Source of the DNA: Apricaphanius iberus
Taxonomy: Eukaryota; Chordata; Actinopteri; Cyprinodontiformes; Aphaniidae
Direction of reading: 5' to 3'
DNA length: 64,000 nt
Assembly (NCBI GenBank): GCA_028564705.1
Contig: JAPXFQ010000203.1
Coordinates: forward strand, 1,426,001-1,490,000
Under the pieces are notes generated by a model. That model was not told the origin of the DNA. It saw only the letters and a list, made by a program, of their open reading frames with translations, and made no database searches. Positions 24,272 through 35,839 of this stretch are shown in pieces. The stretch's first letter is position 1; each line of letters begins with the position of its first letter. A program made the position numbers and the translations under genes.

Positions 24272-24724
24272 ATGCCTTCACTCACCTGTAGCTCTGGGTG
24301 TGATGGCTGTGTCAGGCTCACAAAGAAAATGTTGGAATTGGATCAGAGGATCTCTACCTTAGACCTGATACAGGACCACGAGCGCGACGTGGACATGATC
24401 TTCGGCCAGACTTTCGCTGGCGCCACCAGCGCCGAGCTGGCCGGCGCAATCCCCTGCCAGCCCGATGATGCTGCGGAAGGGGAATCCATCGCTGAGTCTC
24501 CATGTGGACTCGGACTGATGAGCGCCGGTGACGGAATAACAACTATGGCAGAGGAGGAGTGCTGGTTCCAGCAGGTGGCTAAGCCAAATGCCTCCCTCAG
24601 CCCCACGACGATGCCCCATGGTGCGTGGTCAACAGTCGGGCCTGGTTGCGGTTGGGGCGCCCGGAGCGGCTGTCATCGTTCACCTCCACCCGGCCTTCCG
24701 TTGTCGAACCAACCGTCCCCCTGA
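24272..24724 (+). pseudogene. LINE ORF1-like frame
   Basis: A 150-codon open frame near the 5' end of the L2-like LINE starts MPSLTCSSGCDGCVRLTKKM, followed by an amphipathic LELDQRISTLDLIQDHER stretch that may be a short coiled coil. The CxxxCxxC-like N-terminus fits ORF1 proteins of this group. It is cut off by frameshifts, and downstream DNA continues with esterase-like coding. It should not be annotated as a host gene. Confidence 0.4.
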
Positions 24725-25134
24725 ACGCGCCAAAGACCAGCAGCTCCGCAGGACCGCTGCTCATCCCCTCCCAGCAGCCTGAGGAGCAGTCGGACTCCGG
24801 CAAACACCCATGTCACACCAAACCGAGGACTACAGCCAGGACCCACCGAGGTGTGCTCCATTACACTCCGAATCCACGGAACGAGCCCTTGGCACCCACT
24901 AAACATCGCTGAAGTCCTGTGGAAGCCAAGCTGCACAAAATCCAGCAGGTTCTGGGCACTGAGGGATCTTCTGCCCAGCAGCAGCCTGCACACCATCCAC
25001 CCAGCACTCTCATCATACGATATTCTATCGTCCGGTAGATTAGAATGAGATGAGCTGCCACTCTTTGTTTTACTGGAGCTACAGTAAAGGACATTTCCGA
25101 ACATATTCTGGACTCCATCCAATGTCACCAATCC

Positions 25135-25615
25135 GTGAGTAAAGTTATAATTCATGCTGGCACCAATGACATTCCTAAGCAAGATTTTATTGATCTTTTT
25201 AATCTTTTAAAAGACAAAACCTTTCTGTTTTTATTTCTGGCCCCACTCCCACCATCGGCAGAGGACTAGATTGTTTCATCAGGCTGCCTTTGATACACTA
25301 GACAACAATATTCACTTAACTCATTTAAAACAGATCGGCCTCTCTGGTGCTGTTCATAAATGCTTCACATCCTATCTTACAGACAGGACTTTTATGGTAA
25401 GTTTAGATACCTGTTCATCTAAGGTCGATAAGATCACTTGTGGTGTGCCCCAGCTATACATTTTAGGCCCACTTCTTTTTAACCTGTATATGCTCCCTCT
25501 TGGCAGTGTCATCCGAAGACATGGAGTTAACTTTCACAGTTATGCTGATGATACACATCACCCATGTCTCCTGATGACACATGGCCAAAGGATTCACTTT
25601 TTAACTGGATTTTAG
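25135..25615 (+). pseudogene. LINE esterase-like and reverse transcriptase remnants, deletion-joined
   Basis: From 25135 one frame reads VSKVIIHAGTNDIPKQDFID, the GTND-type motif of the SGNH esterase domain known in ORF1 of CR1/L2 LINEs; it ends at TAG, 25267-25269. Only a few bases later a second frame begins within reverse transcriptase: AAFDTLDNN, then SYLTDRTFMVSLD, GVPQ, ILGPLLFNLYML, and the catalytic SYADDTHH. An intact element would have the whole apurinic endonuclease and the first RT motifs between, so an internal deletion is inferred. RT after the YADD box is frameshifted. Not functional. Confidence 0.7.
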
Positions 25616-26107
25616 ACATCAAATCCTGGATGGCAGAAAACTTTCTCTAACTCAACCAGGACAAAACTGCAGTTTTAGTTATCAGTCTTGAGGCTCAGAT
25701 AGAGAAACTTTTACCAAAACTACAATCACTGTCTTTTAATCCTTCTTTACAAGTGAAGAACCTCAGCGTGATTTTTGACTAGGAGCTGAATTTTATTGAA
25801 CACAATTAAAATATTAATAAAACAGGTTTTTATCACCTAAAGTACATCGCCAATTTTCTCTTGGGCCGATACAGAGACGCTAATGCATGCTTTCATCACC
25901 AGTAGAATTGATTATTGAAATGCCCTGCTTTCTAGTCCGCCGAAAAGAGTACCTCCAGTTTACAGCTTTTACAAAATTCAGCAGCATGTGTCCTAATGAA
26001 GACCAGGAGGCGGGAGCACATTACGCTGGTCTTCAAATCACTGCATTTGCTCCCCGTATGCTTTAGGATCAATTTTAAGGTTCTTTTAATGGTTTTTAAG
26101 TGTCTTA

Positions 26108-26890
26108 AGCTGCATTCAGACCGCATCCGTTGGATACGTCGAGCAACGCATCCAATGGATGAAGTTTGACGTATGTACTTTTTGACTTCCATAGCCTGCT
26201 TCTGAGGAAAAAACAACGCATGGGTGGGGCTTCCTGTGTTGCCACACATTCTGCACTATGGTGGATTGTAACGAGACAGTGGCTTGGCTTTATTTGCTAG
26301 ATAAAGCTAGACAACGTTGACATCGGGTGCATCAGCGCCCATTATTCAGATGCGTTCTGAGTTTGGGGAGTTTAACCATTTGCTCCAAGAGCTGCGTATG
26401 GATGAGGCTCGCTTTCAGTGCTACTTCCGTCTGTCCCGCGCCTAATTTTACGATGTCCTCGGCCGCATCGGAGCTTAAATCTCCCACCAGGACACCAACT
26501 ACAGGTTCTCCGTTCCTCTTTAGGAGCGCCTGTCCATCTGTCTTCGGTAAGTGTTATTTATGATTTTTTTAAATCTGCGTTGGTTGAAAATGTTTTCACT
26601 GGGCCCGCGCTTCATTCAAGATACGTGTATAATGACATAACTACAGTGAGAAGCTCTGATTGGTTGCCGCACTGCGTTAACTCCGTTGGATCTGTCAAAA
26701 GTTCAGCTTGCTGTACTTCTGTGACACATGCGTTGGTACGTTGCCGTATGAAACGCAAGCGTCGTTGACGGAGCCAACGTACTCAACGCAACGCAGAGCC
26801 CTTGACGGACCTCTGACGTACTCCACCATAGACTTTACATGTAATCTTGCCGCAGCTGACGCTGACGCATGGGGCGGTCTGAATGCAGCA
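26108..26890 (+). mobile_element. PIF/Harbinger-like transposon inside the LINE
   Basis: A 783-bp element with 17-bp terminal inverted repeats: AGCTGCATTCAGACCGC at 26108-26124 and its complement GCGGTCTGAATGCAGCA at 26874-26890, differing only at the outermost base. It is flanked by TTA at 26105-26107 and 26891-26893, the 3-bp target duplication usual for PIF/Harbinger. Inside, from 26350, codons read MRSEFGEFNHLLQELRMDEA and then RFQCYFRLSRA, the N-terminal pattern of Harbinger transposases, followed by stop codons; the catalytic DDE region is absent. It is a deleted non-autonomous copy. The LINE sequence resumes in frame after it. Confidence 0.8.
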
Positions 26891-27129
26891 TTAATGGTCT
26901 TGGGCTTTCTTATCTGTCAGAAATGCTTTTACCAAATGAACAGTCGCGGTCTCTGCGCTCCTCTGGCAGTCGTCTCCTTATCATCCCAGAAGTCAGGACA
27001 CAGACTCATAGTGAGGCTTCTTTCCATTATTATGGACCTCACCTCTGGAAGGCGCTGCCGGAGGACCTCAGGGCCGCAGAGAACATTCATGTTTTTAATA
27101 GCACACCCAAGACGTACCTTTTTAGCTGA
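26891..27129 (+). pseudogene. LINE reverse transcriptase C-terminal remnant
   Basis: After the Harbinger-like insert the LINE frame continues with NGLGLSYLSEMLLPNEQ, LRSSGSRLLIIPEVRTQT, and FHYYGPHLWKALPEDLRAAE, the standard C-terminal region of L2/CR1-like polymerases, ending near a stop at 27127. The frame is continuous with the codons before the insertion apart from the inserted DNA. The rest to 27822 is the element's 3' untranslated part. Confidence 0.7.
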
Positions 27130-28089
27130 GCTTTTAACTGATTAGTATTTATTAACAACTATTTAATCACTCTGCATATTTTTTTGATTCAATTTTTAGT
27201 TTAGTTTTTAACTGATTATTATTTGCTTTGCGTTTTTATCTGATCATATCTTATTCTCTTATATTTGATAATTTGGGATGCTATCAGTCTTAACATTTTT
27301 ATCAGTATTTTAATACTTAATCTCATTTTCTACTGTTTATTTTAATATTTTAACTTCTTATTTTAAGGATCCTTCCAGTGTTTCCTCTCTGTGGGAGCCC
27401 TTTGCATCGGGGGCGGTGGTCGGTTGCGGCTGCCTGGGTGCTCTCCAGGTAGTGCCTGGGTGGAGGTGGGGGTACCAGCGCTCCCTCCTCTTGGCGCCCT
27501 GGGTCAGTGCCTTGGCTGCTGCTGTTGATCTGCTGCTACCGAATCGGATGTCTCCCATGATGGCGTTTCCTGGGTCATCTGTACTCTGTCCCTTGTTCCT
27601 TTTGTTTATTGTTGCTTTTATGTGTGTGTGTGCGTGGGAGATGGGTTGGATTGGGGTAGGTGGGTGGTTGGGGGGTCGGGGGCTATAGTTGTGATGATGA
27701 TTTTATTTTGGGTTTTGGAAGGGTAGGGTTTGTGGGGTCATTTTAATCTGTAAAGCACTTTGGGAAGCTTTTGTAGTTGGAAAAGCACTTTACAAAAAAA
27801 ATTTGATTGATTGATTAATCCAACAGTGTTAAAAATACAGTATTTGTGGTGTCACACTAATGTAAAATGATAAGTTAAAATGTTTAGAAGTTCGATTTTT
27901 AAGATATTTTTCCAAAAGTAATTTAAAGTAGTGTAACTCGGGTACACTTTTAAGACAGTAATATGTAATGAAAACATATTACAATTTTGAGGCTGTAACT
28001 ACTAATATGAAATATATTCATTTTTTTTGTAACTTGCCCATCACAGTTTATAGATGAGGACTGTTTAAAACATCATACATTAGTATAGC

Positions 28090-28660
28090 TGTAAACCTAC
28101 CCAGACATGGCCATGCACCTAAACTAAAAGACCCTTCAAATGTTCCTGTGGTAAACTGGTGAGGAGCTAAAAAGATCCAGAATGTTGCACGGCCCAGTCA
28201 AAGTCCAAAACTAAATCAAATGTAAGTTTGGATTCTCAGTCAACTAGGACATTGAAGGTTTGAGAGTTAAAAAAAATAAAACAAAGGCAACTGGACGTCT
28301 CTAATGTTGACAAATAAAATTCAAAAACTGTGGCAAGACTTGATAGCTGATGTTTACAGACGATCTTAGCCAGTCTGAATGAGTTAGTTAATTTTCAAAG
28401 AACAAGGAAAAATGCCACAACATGTTCAAAGCTGGTAGAGATATACCCCTGCATATCTAGGCTCTAGTGTAAGATAGTTCTACAAAGTATTGAGTCAGAT
28501 GGGGGTCGCATACAAATTTATGTCACACTTTCAGATTTTTATTGTTAAATAAATGCATACTTTTTACTTCCTCTTTACAAATATTTAACAGACCATTTTT
28601 ATCTATCCCACAGAATCCCCCCAAAAATATACGTGACAAAATGTACAAATAACATTTAAA
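28090..28660 (+). mobile_element. Degenerate Tc1-like transposon fragment
   Basis: Ordered matches to the same Tc1-like family: CCCAGACATGGCCATGCACC near 28101, GGCCCAGTCAAAGTCC near 28191, CTGTGGCAAGACTTGATAGC near 28329, CAAAGCTGGTAGAGATATACCCC near 28427, and GTTCTACAAAGTATTGA near 28478. A large internal deletion joins the first two pieces. No frame survives. Confidence 0.65.
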
Positions 28661-29099
28661 GGAGTTATAAAAACAAAAACACATCTACATACTTCAGTAA
28701 AGAGAAGTTTGTTTATGGAATTTCATAAAGAGCATTCCTGACCTTAATGGTATGGCTGGGAAACTGGGCATCTGACCTGCTATCATAAAGGCGGTCATGT
28801 GTTCAGAGGCTGACTCACAGCACAAAGCCCTGTCCCAAGCTTCTGGTTTTATTTTTTTGTAATGGCTTCAGAGTGTTTTAGTGATTAATTTTGCACTTAT
28901 AGATATAAATTAAAAACAATTATTTTGTATAGTGCTTTATATATTTGGAAAACAGAGTAAATCGTTGGGTTGTTAAAAAATGTAACATATCTCTGGCTGA
29001 AATGTAAGTCCTTTTTCAGAACTCCAAGCATCCTCATAGGGGGCATAGATCTGAGAGCTGATTTTATTTTTATGTTCATGATGATTGTGAATGATTCAA
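28661..29099. other. Distal upstream region of dct
   Basis: No gene or recognised element. AT-rich sequence with short open frames on both strands that have no family likeness. Confidence 0.4.
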
Positions 29100-29529
29100 C
29101 CACAAAGAACAACCAAACATCACATTGTCTTCATCTGCTAGATAGCAGCTGTACAACACAATAGCCCCTTCTGACACTTTCTTAGTATTCTTCCAGATCT
29201 AGCTGCAACTCTCAGCCTGGCTGTCAGGTGATCATCACAAGACCAATGTCTTAATCCTCCCCAGCCCTACAAAAGCATGAATGCACATTAGAGGCTTTCT
29301 TAATCCAAATGCAACCAGCTGCAACACAACATGATTTGGTTGTAAGTGCTATTTTCATAGATGTTAACTTTATCACAGCATTTAATTTGAAGATACACAG
29401 CATCAGACCGTGGCTGAGGGAGATTCCACACTCCTTGGGGGGGGTGAACAAATCGACTGCCTTGCAGCGACCGCTTGATCTGCTAAACTGATTTTTCACT
29501 ACTACCTGGAAGAAACAAACAGGTGAAAA
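29100..29529 (+). promoter_or_regulatory. dct: dct proximal upstream region and 5'UTR
   Basis: The 430 bp before the dct start codon include SOX-like cores (ACAAAG at 29102-29107, CACATTGTC near 29121) and E-boxes CAGGTG at 29225-29230 and 29520-29525. DCT in vertebrates is driven by SOX10 and MITF, so these are plausible, but short cores are common by chance and no full M-box was found. No TATA box is evident. Confidence 0.3.
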
Positions 29530-32500
29530 ATGAGGATCGTGCTGGTTTTCGGCACTGTGTCTTTACTGCTCTGTGTTAGCCCTGCAGAAGCTCAGTTTCC
29601 TCGAGCTTGCTGCACAGTAGAGGGTATCCAGTCCAAGCAGTGCTGCCCTGCTCTGGGCTCAGATCCTGCCAACGTCTGCGGCTCTCTGTCAGGGAGAGGG
29701 AGCTGCAGCGCTGTGCGAGTCGATTCCAAACCCTGGGGGGGACCGTACAGACTCAGAAATGTTGATGACAGAGAGAGGTGGCCCACCAAGTTCTTCAATC
29801 AGACATGCCGATGCAATGGTAAGCGAAAGAAATTTGGGTAAGAGAAAAAACAAAAAATGACAAATATTTCACAGCTGATGTTTTGTGTCGCAGGTAACTT
29901 TGCTGGCTATAACTGTGGTCAGTGTAAGTTTGGTTGGACTGGTCCAAACTGTAACCAGAGAAAAGCTCCTGTGGTGAGGACGAACATCCACTCCCTTACC
30001 AGTGAGGAACTCCTGGAGTTTCTGAATGTTCTGGATCTGGCTAAGAACACCATTCATCCAGATTACATGATTGCCACGCAGCACTGGCTGGGCCTGCTGG
30101 GACCAAACGGGACTGAGCCACAGTTTGCCAATATTTCTATCTATGACTTCTTCGTCTGGCAACATTACTACTCAGTCAGAGACACTCTTTTAGGTATATC
30201 ACATTTATATATATATTGTCTTTTTCAATCTAGTTTTCTATTGCAAAAGGTAATCGAATTACAGTTTATTGTAATGAGAAAGAGACATAAAGTACGGTAT
30301 TTGCATATATGAAATGAGAGTACTACTGCAAAAGTATGACTAGTGATGCATCAATAAGTGTAAGACTACTTCAACTAAAACAATTGAATTGTATTTAAAT
30401 GCAAAATGACAGCCAGTATAGACTGAAATATATTAACAGTATTTAATTAAAAGATGCTACTGCAATAATCATCACTATTTTTGGTTATTAGCATAATTTT
30501 CTCCATTGGATGAGCATATTTAGCATGTGAAAATTGACTTGGTTTGCAAAAATCTTCCTTCAAATTAATTTAAAAAAATCAGATTAAGATTATTACTTAA
30601 CACGTATTCATGTTCTGGGGTTTGCACTTATTCAAACAAAGATGTAATTTTAACGGCTATAAGAAAATCCACTGTTTAAATGTAATATATGTACTTATGT
30701 GTTATGACTGCTACAAATATTTTACATATTAATCAACAATATCTGTCTGTATCATATTATAATTAGATCTTAACTGAACTGATTTTAAATAGCTTTGACT
30801 GAATTGGATTATATACTTTATACCTATTTTGGCTGATTGTCCCATAAATTAACTTCAGATCTTGTTAGTTGTTAATTTGCTAAATGTAATCATTTTCTTG
30901 CAGGTCCAGGTCGCCCCTTCAAAGCCATAGATTTTTCACACAAAGGTCCAGCATTTATTACCTGGCACAGGTACCACCTTCTGAGCTTGGAAAGAGAGCT
31001 TCAGGTAATGTTAGATTTTATGTAAATAGATTTTATGTAAAAAGAAATACATATTTTATTATTATCTTTTTCCGCAGAGGCTGACGGGTAATGAGAACTT
31101 TGCAATTCCTTACTGGAACTTTGCCACAGGACAGAGTGAGTGTGATGTGTGTACAGACTCTCTACTTGGAGGCAGAAACCCAGAAAACCCTTTCCTCATC
31201 AGCAACCAGTCCAGATTCTCCAGATGGGGGGTGGTGTGCAACAGGTCAGCATAACAAAGGATAGAGAAATACCGTGCCTTGCAAAAACTCCTAATATTTT
31301 GTCATGCTAAAACCACAAACATCTCTTGATTTTACCCGATGGCTCGCACTTTTACATAGATAAATATTGGAATGTTTGACTGCCTTAGGTAATAGGAAGA
31401 GAAAACAAAGTTGTTACAATGTGATGGGTCCTTCCACTATGGCTCCGACTTATCATACTTCTTGGTCACAGGGAAATCCCTTTGGCTGATTGGTTGGCTC
31501 ACGACTCTCACCCAGGAGTCGTGGAGTCAAAACCCACCTGGGCCCTCATTATGCACCTTAATGGCATTATCATAATAACGAAAGCATGACAAGGTTGCTG
31601 CAGCTTCTGGATTTCAGACATTAGCCTCATTTAGACAGATATGTTTTTTTATGGAAGCCAGGTTGTGTGGAACACCCACATCATAGAAGAAGAATCAGAA
31701 TCAGCTTTAATGGCCAAGTATGACTCATACAAGGAATTTGACTCTTGCAACTTTTCTCTCCAGTACAGAAGTTAAATAAGTTAAAAAAAAAATAAATAAA
31801 AATAAATAATAAAGGATAATATATACACCAAACCGCGGTTATTGTACAGTGAGTATATACAGCAGTGCAGAGTTATAGTTTATTGGCATGTAAAAGGACT
31901 CACACTCTGTGACTACACAGAGTTCATCAGAGCTACTGCCTCGGGGAGGAAACTGTTCTTGTGTCGGGTGGTTTTGGCATATAAAGATATGCAATCTAGT
32001 TTGTGATCGTGATGTAAAAGAAATACAATAAATCATTTCCTAAATTTGTTGCAAAAAAGCTTAGTGTGACATGCATTGATATCGGCCCTCTTAGTCAGTA
32101 CACAGTTGAGCCATCTTTTGTCGGATTTATAAGTGCAACTCTTTCTGGGTATGTCTGTGCCAGCTTTATTCACCTGTTCAAATATGCTTGGCCATTCTTC
32201 TGTGAAAAAGGGCTCAAGGTCTGTCTGACTGGATGGAACAGATCAGTAAACATCAGTTTTTAAGTCTTACCACACTTTCGCATTTGGATTAAGGTTTGAA
32301 TTGTGACTGAACAATTTTAACACATGAATATGCTTTGTTCTAAAAACCTACTCCAGTTCTGTGAGTAAGCCTGGGGTTAATCTCTGGCAGTAAAGTCAAC
32401 TTCAGCTTCAGTCTTAAATAGCTGCAGCATCTTACACGATTTTCTTCCAGGATTGCCCTCTGCCATTTCCTTGCTATCACCTGATAGCTTCTTTGTCCCT

Positions 32501-34854
32501 GTTGAAAATAGTATCTCCTCAACAAAATGCTGGCACCTCAAAGTCTTACCGTTATGGTTCTGTCATCAGGTTGATATTAGTTTTGCACCACAATAAGCTT
32601 TTTTACAGGTTGATCAAAAATATACATTTTAGTCTCATCTAACTTTTTTTGTCGGTTGATCAAAACAATTTCATCAACATTAAAGTTTGATACTGTCACG
32701 TGAAAAAAATGTCAAAAAAAGATCCTGGTGCATAGATACTTTTCCAAGGCACTGTATATCTCAAAACAGCTGTTAAATTGAATTTGGATCCAGGTGTTTC
32801 TTTAGAAAGGTACTCTTTCCCCCCTTCTAGTTTGGATGATTACAACCGTCTGGTGACTCTTTGCAATGGCACAAATGAGGGTTTTATTCAGAGAGGGATG
32901 GTTGGGAGAACCAACATGTCTCTGCCTACCATGAGTGACGTCAGAAGCTGCTTGGGAATCAGAGATTTTGACAGCCCTCCATATTTCACCAACTCCTCTT
33001 TTAGTTTCAGGTAAAACTCAATAGTTTCTCTTATGTATGTATTTGGAGGGTAAGTCACATACATTTTTTTTGTTGAAAGTTTGATATTGGTCATTGATTA
33101 ATCTGTTTAAAATTAATAGAAACGCACTTGAAGGGTATGAAAAACCAGACGGAGAACTGGATGATACAGTTGACAACCTTCACAACCTCGTTCATGCTTT
33201 GCTCAATGGAACCAGCTCTTTGTCCCACTCTGCAGCCAATGATCCCATATTTCTGGTAGGAATTCAGAAATTCAAATATATATATATATATATATATATC
33301 AAATCCAAGTTGTAGCAAGATTAAAGCCAAATGCCACTTTTCTTGTTGCTCCAAATTTAAAGGTGCTCCATTCTTTTACTGATGCCATTTTTGACGAATG
33401 GATGCGCAGAGTTGCTCCATCCAATGCCACCTATCCAGATGAGATGGCCCCTATTGGTCACAACAGGGACTACAACATGGTTCCTTTTTTCCCTCCGGTC
33501 ACTAATGAGGAGATCTATGTCCCATCAGATCAGCTGGGATACTCCTACGCCATTTCCCTCGATGGTTAGTGAATACTAAGCTTACAACTTAAAAAAAAAA
33601 GGTTAGGGTTACATTTTTATTTATAGGATTAAGGTTTTTATAGGATGCAAAGATGTACAATACTCTAGGCCCAACAGTGCCTCAATTCAGACAATAAGTA
33701 AGTCAATGAATAAAAATTATACATGTGATTGTTTAAAATTGAAAAAAATATATGCATAAAGTTACAAAAATAACAAACACTTCTTGAAAAATGTATATAC
33801 TACAATTACTTAAGTATTTTTGAAAGTTTATAAATCTTTAAATGATTATAATAAATGTAAATCATTAAATATTGTTTCAATCGATTATATGTCATTTATG
33901 CTGAAGTTAATTAATGGGATGCAATGGAGAAAAAAAAGAACATATATTTAATCAGAATAAGACTGATGTCCTTCAGGGGTTAAAGATATTAACACAGCAC
34001 AATGGCCAACGAGAAGGAATAGTGTACACAAAGCGGCTTGCATAACTCAAACCTCATAATCTATCCATTCTAAAACATTATATAGTATTAGGCTGTTGTC
34101 GCTTATCTACGTGAGCTTCCCGTTTCAAAGACAGGTCATCCTCACCTGTCATTCAGAAAGTCACTTCATACTGGTCAGATACTGATAACGGGCTGACGTT
34201 AGTAAGTAGTAAGTAAGTAGTTTTACCCATCTCTATCAGAAACAATATGCTAGATCAACAAGCTTGTTCTCTATAACTTGGCCTACCACCCTGGACATTA
34301 TTGGCACTCAGACAGGGAATATAGTATAAAAATAAACCGATTAAACATGCCCATCATAAGAGGGGCTCGAAGTATTATAGGGTTATGCAAGTTGTTTGGT
34401 TACTGTGCTGGCTTACATAAAATGAATCAGATATTAGAATCCATCTGTTGATGTATATATTTTACACTTAATAGCCAACTATTTTTGGATGTATATTGTG
34501 GCGATTAGTGGCCCTCAGTACAGCATTTAATGGTAAAAAAGCAGGTAAATCAAATGTTTTCAAAGTGATCAGCAATGATTCATTAACTGCTGATGGTGGC
34601 CTCTTTAAATTCATAAGCCATTACTTACTAACCAAGCTGAAACTTTGAGATTTTTAGAGTATTTCTTCTTTCTTTCTACAGATGCAGATGAGAGAGCGGT
34701 GTTTGTACTGGGTTCCACATTGGGAGGCGTCTTTGTCGGCCTACTGGTGCTTCTCCTTATCTTTGTACTCTACCTGCATCAGCGGAGAAACAGAGGCTTT
34801 GAACCGCTGATAAGAGCAGATTTCACAAACAGGAAGTACACGGAGGAGGCCTAG
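29530..34854 (+). CDS. dct: Dopachrome tautomerase (tyrosinase-related protein 2)
   Basis: Melanosomal enzyme of eumelanin synthesis that tautomerises L-dopachrome to DHICA. Eight coding exons with GT-AG introns join in frame: 29530-29818, 29894-30193, 30904-31004, 31078-31244, 32831-33010, 33120-33255, 33363-33564, 34682-34854, giving 515 residues, the usual length. Signal peptide at 1-21 (cleaved after AEA); Cys-rich EGF-like region about 93-115; metal site A histidines H187 (QHYYSVRDT), H209 (SHKGPAF) and H218 (WHRYH); site B histidines H367, H371 (HNLVH) and H394 (LHSFTDA). One transmembrane helix spans about 466-490. The cytosolic tail has an EPLI dileucine-type sorting signal (499-502) and ends KYTEEA. 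In this family these histidines bind zinc. Several N-glycosylation sites, such as NQT at 90-92. Intron 4 holds a Tc1-like element; intron 6 is only 107 bp. Complete and apparently functional; tail-to-tail with gpc6. Confidence 0.97.
31272..32754 (-). mobile_element. Tc1-like transposon in dct intron 4
   Basis: A 1483-bp element bounded by CCGTGCCTTGCAAAA at 31272-31286 and, inverted, TTTTCCAAGGCACTG at 32740-32754 (13 of 15 matching), with TA on both sides, the Tc1/mariner target duplication. Internal DNA matches the family read from the minus strand: TAACACATGAATATGCTTTG near 32319, TTTCTTCCAGGATTGCCCTC near 32440, and TAGTCTCATCTAAC near 32629. The transposase is not open. An RTE-like repeat is nested at 31683-31990, and a worn tRNA-like stretch lies at about 31490-31550. 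Confidence 0.8.
31683..31990 (-). repeat. RTE-type dispersed repeat nested in the Tc1 element
   Basis: It starts with AGAATCAGAATCAGCTTTAATGG and ACAAGGAATTTGACTC, a sequence widespread in fish genomes as the 3' end of a dispersed retroposon, here reversed. It continues with a short A-rich tract and CAGCAGTGCAGAGTTATAG. Recognition is from recalled pattern; family name uncertain. Confidence 0.5.
33276..33299. repeat. (AT)n microsatellite in dct intron 6
   Basis: About twelve AT units only 21 bp after the exon 6 donor inside a 107-bp intron. Because the intron is so short, length changes here alter a large fraction of it. Confidence 0.9.
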
Positions 34855-35016
34855 TTTTCACCTGTTGTTCCTAAATGCACCTAAGTGCTCAAACTTACCT
34901 CAGAGCTATTGGAGCTGTCAGTCTAGGATGTTAGAAAATTACTGATTCCACAACTGAATGAAACACTGTTTTTTAGATATTAAATGTAACCATTAAAGAT
35001 GTCTCTGAATCTTGTA
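34855..35016 (+). other. dct: dct 3'UTR with poly(A) signals
   Basis: After the TAG stop, ATTAAA occurs at 34979-34984 and 34992-34997. The second is 20 bp before the Tc1-like element at 35017. Cleavage usually falls 10-30 bp after the signal, so the 3' end of dct would lie at or just inside the transposon edge. Confidence 0.5.
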
Positions 35017-35792
35017 CAGTGCTTTGCAAAAGTATTCATATGCCTTAAATATCACCAGGAGCGCTCCCCTGCATTTGGCTACACCCAGAAGCCTATCATC
35101 TCTAAAAAGCTTTTGTGTTTATATCTGACCAGGTGTCCCCTAGGTCAGTGTTTCTTCAACCAGGTCCTCAGCTCCCCATATCATGCATGTTTTAGGTGTT
35201 TTCCTGCTGCCGCACAAATGACTTAAATACATGGGTGACTGGTAAACTTCTCAGGCCCTCGATGGCATGCAGAGGATGTAATGCAATCAGTTGAATCAGG
35301 TGTACTGAAACAGAGACACGTAAAACATGAAGGGATGTAGATTCTGAAGACCAAGGTTATACAGGAATGTTCTACATGGTTTGTGGCAAAAGCTAAGTTA
35401 ATATAATTTGCCTTTCTTTTAACAGTTACTTTCTTCTCAGTCTTCAATAATGGCCAGACCTGTGGAGTGGACTGCTAATAGTTGTTACATCAACAGAGTC
35501 TCTCAACTGTGTTGTTGAACCCTGTGGCTCCTCTAGAGTTAGCATGGGCCTATTAACCACTAAGGAAATGCTGTTCTTAGATATTTTAGGCAGATAGACA
35601 TGCATTGGTAGCTTTGTAGATGTACCAATCCATTAAATTAAAGGTGCTTCAACTATGTTAAAAGTTTGGGATATTATTTAATAACCTGCTATAAATGATC
35701 CCACAACAATGACCTCTCTGCTGTATTCTTTGGTCTTCCACATGTGGTTTTTTCCCCAATTTTCCACAAAAAAATCCTTAAATCTTTCACAG

Positions 35793-35839
<47 letters not shown>

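Larger units (their letters stand above)
24072..27822 (+). mobile_element. L2/CR1-like LINE, broken and with nested insertion
   Basis: One plus-strand non-LTR retrotransposon explains this interval. Its 5' region starts near an NRF1-like TGCGCATGCG (24078-24087). It then has an ORF1-like frame (24272-24724), an esterase-like segment with VIIHAGTNDI (from 25135), a reverse transcriptase piece with AAFDTLDNN, ILGPLLFNLYMLPLGSVIRRH and the catalytic YADD (25271-25615), and the RT C-terminal part (26891-27129). It ends in a tail with TTTGATTGATTGATT, characteristic of fish L2-like elements. The endonuclease domain and N-terminal RT are missing, there are stops and frameshifts, and a Harbinger-like element interrupts it at 26108-26890. 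Clade named from domain order and tail; exact family unknown. Confidence 0.8.

Noticed and set aside
24343..25182. Several overlapping minus-strand frames up to 169 codons
   Set aside because: Antisense shadows of the GC-richer LINE ORF1/esterase region; the sense strand explains the sequence.
31490..31550. tRNA-like stretch with GACTCTCACCCAGGAGTC and GGAGTCAAAACCC
   Set aside because: No acceptor stem pairing and it sits in a repeat nest in dct intron 4; best taken as a worn SINE head, not a tRNA gene.
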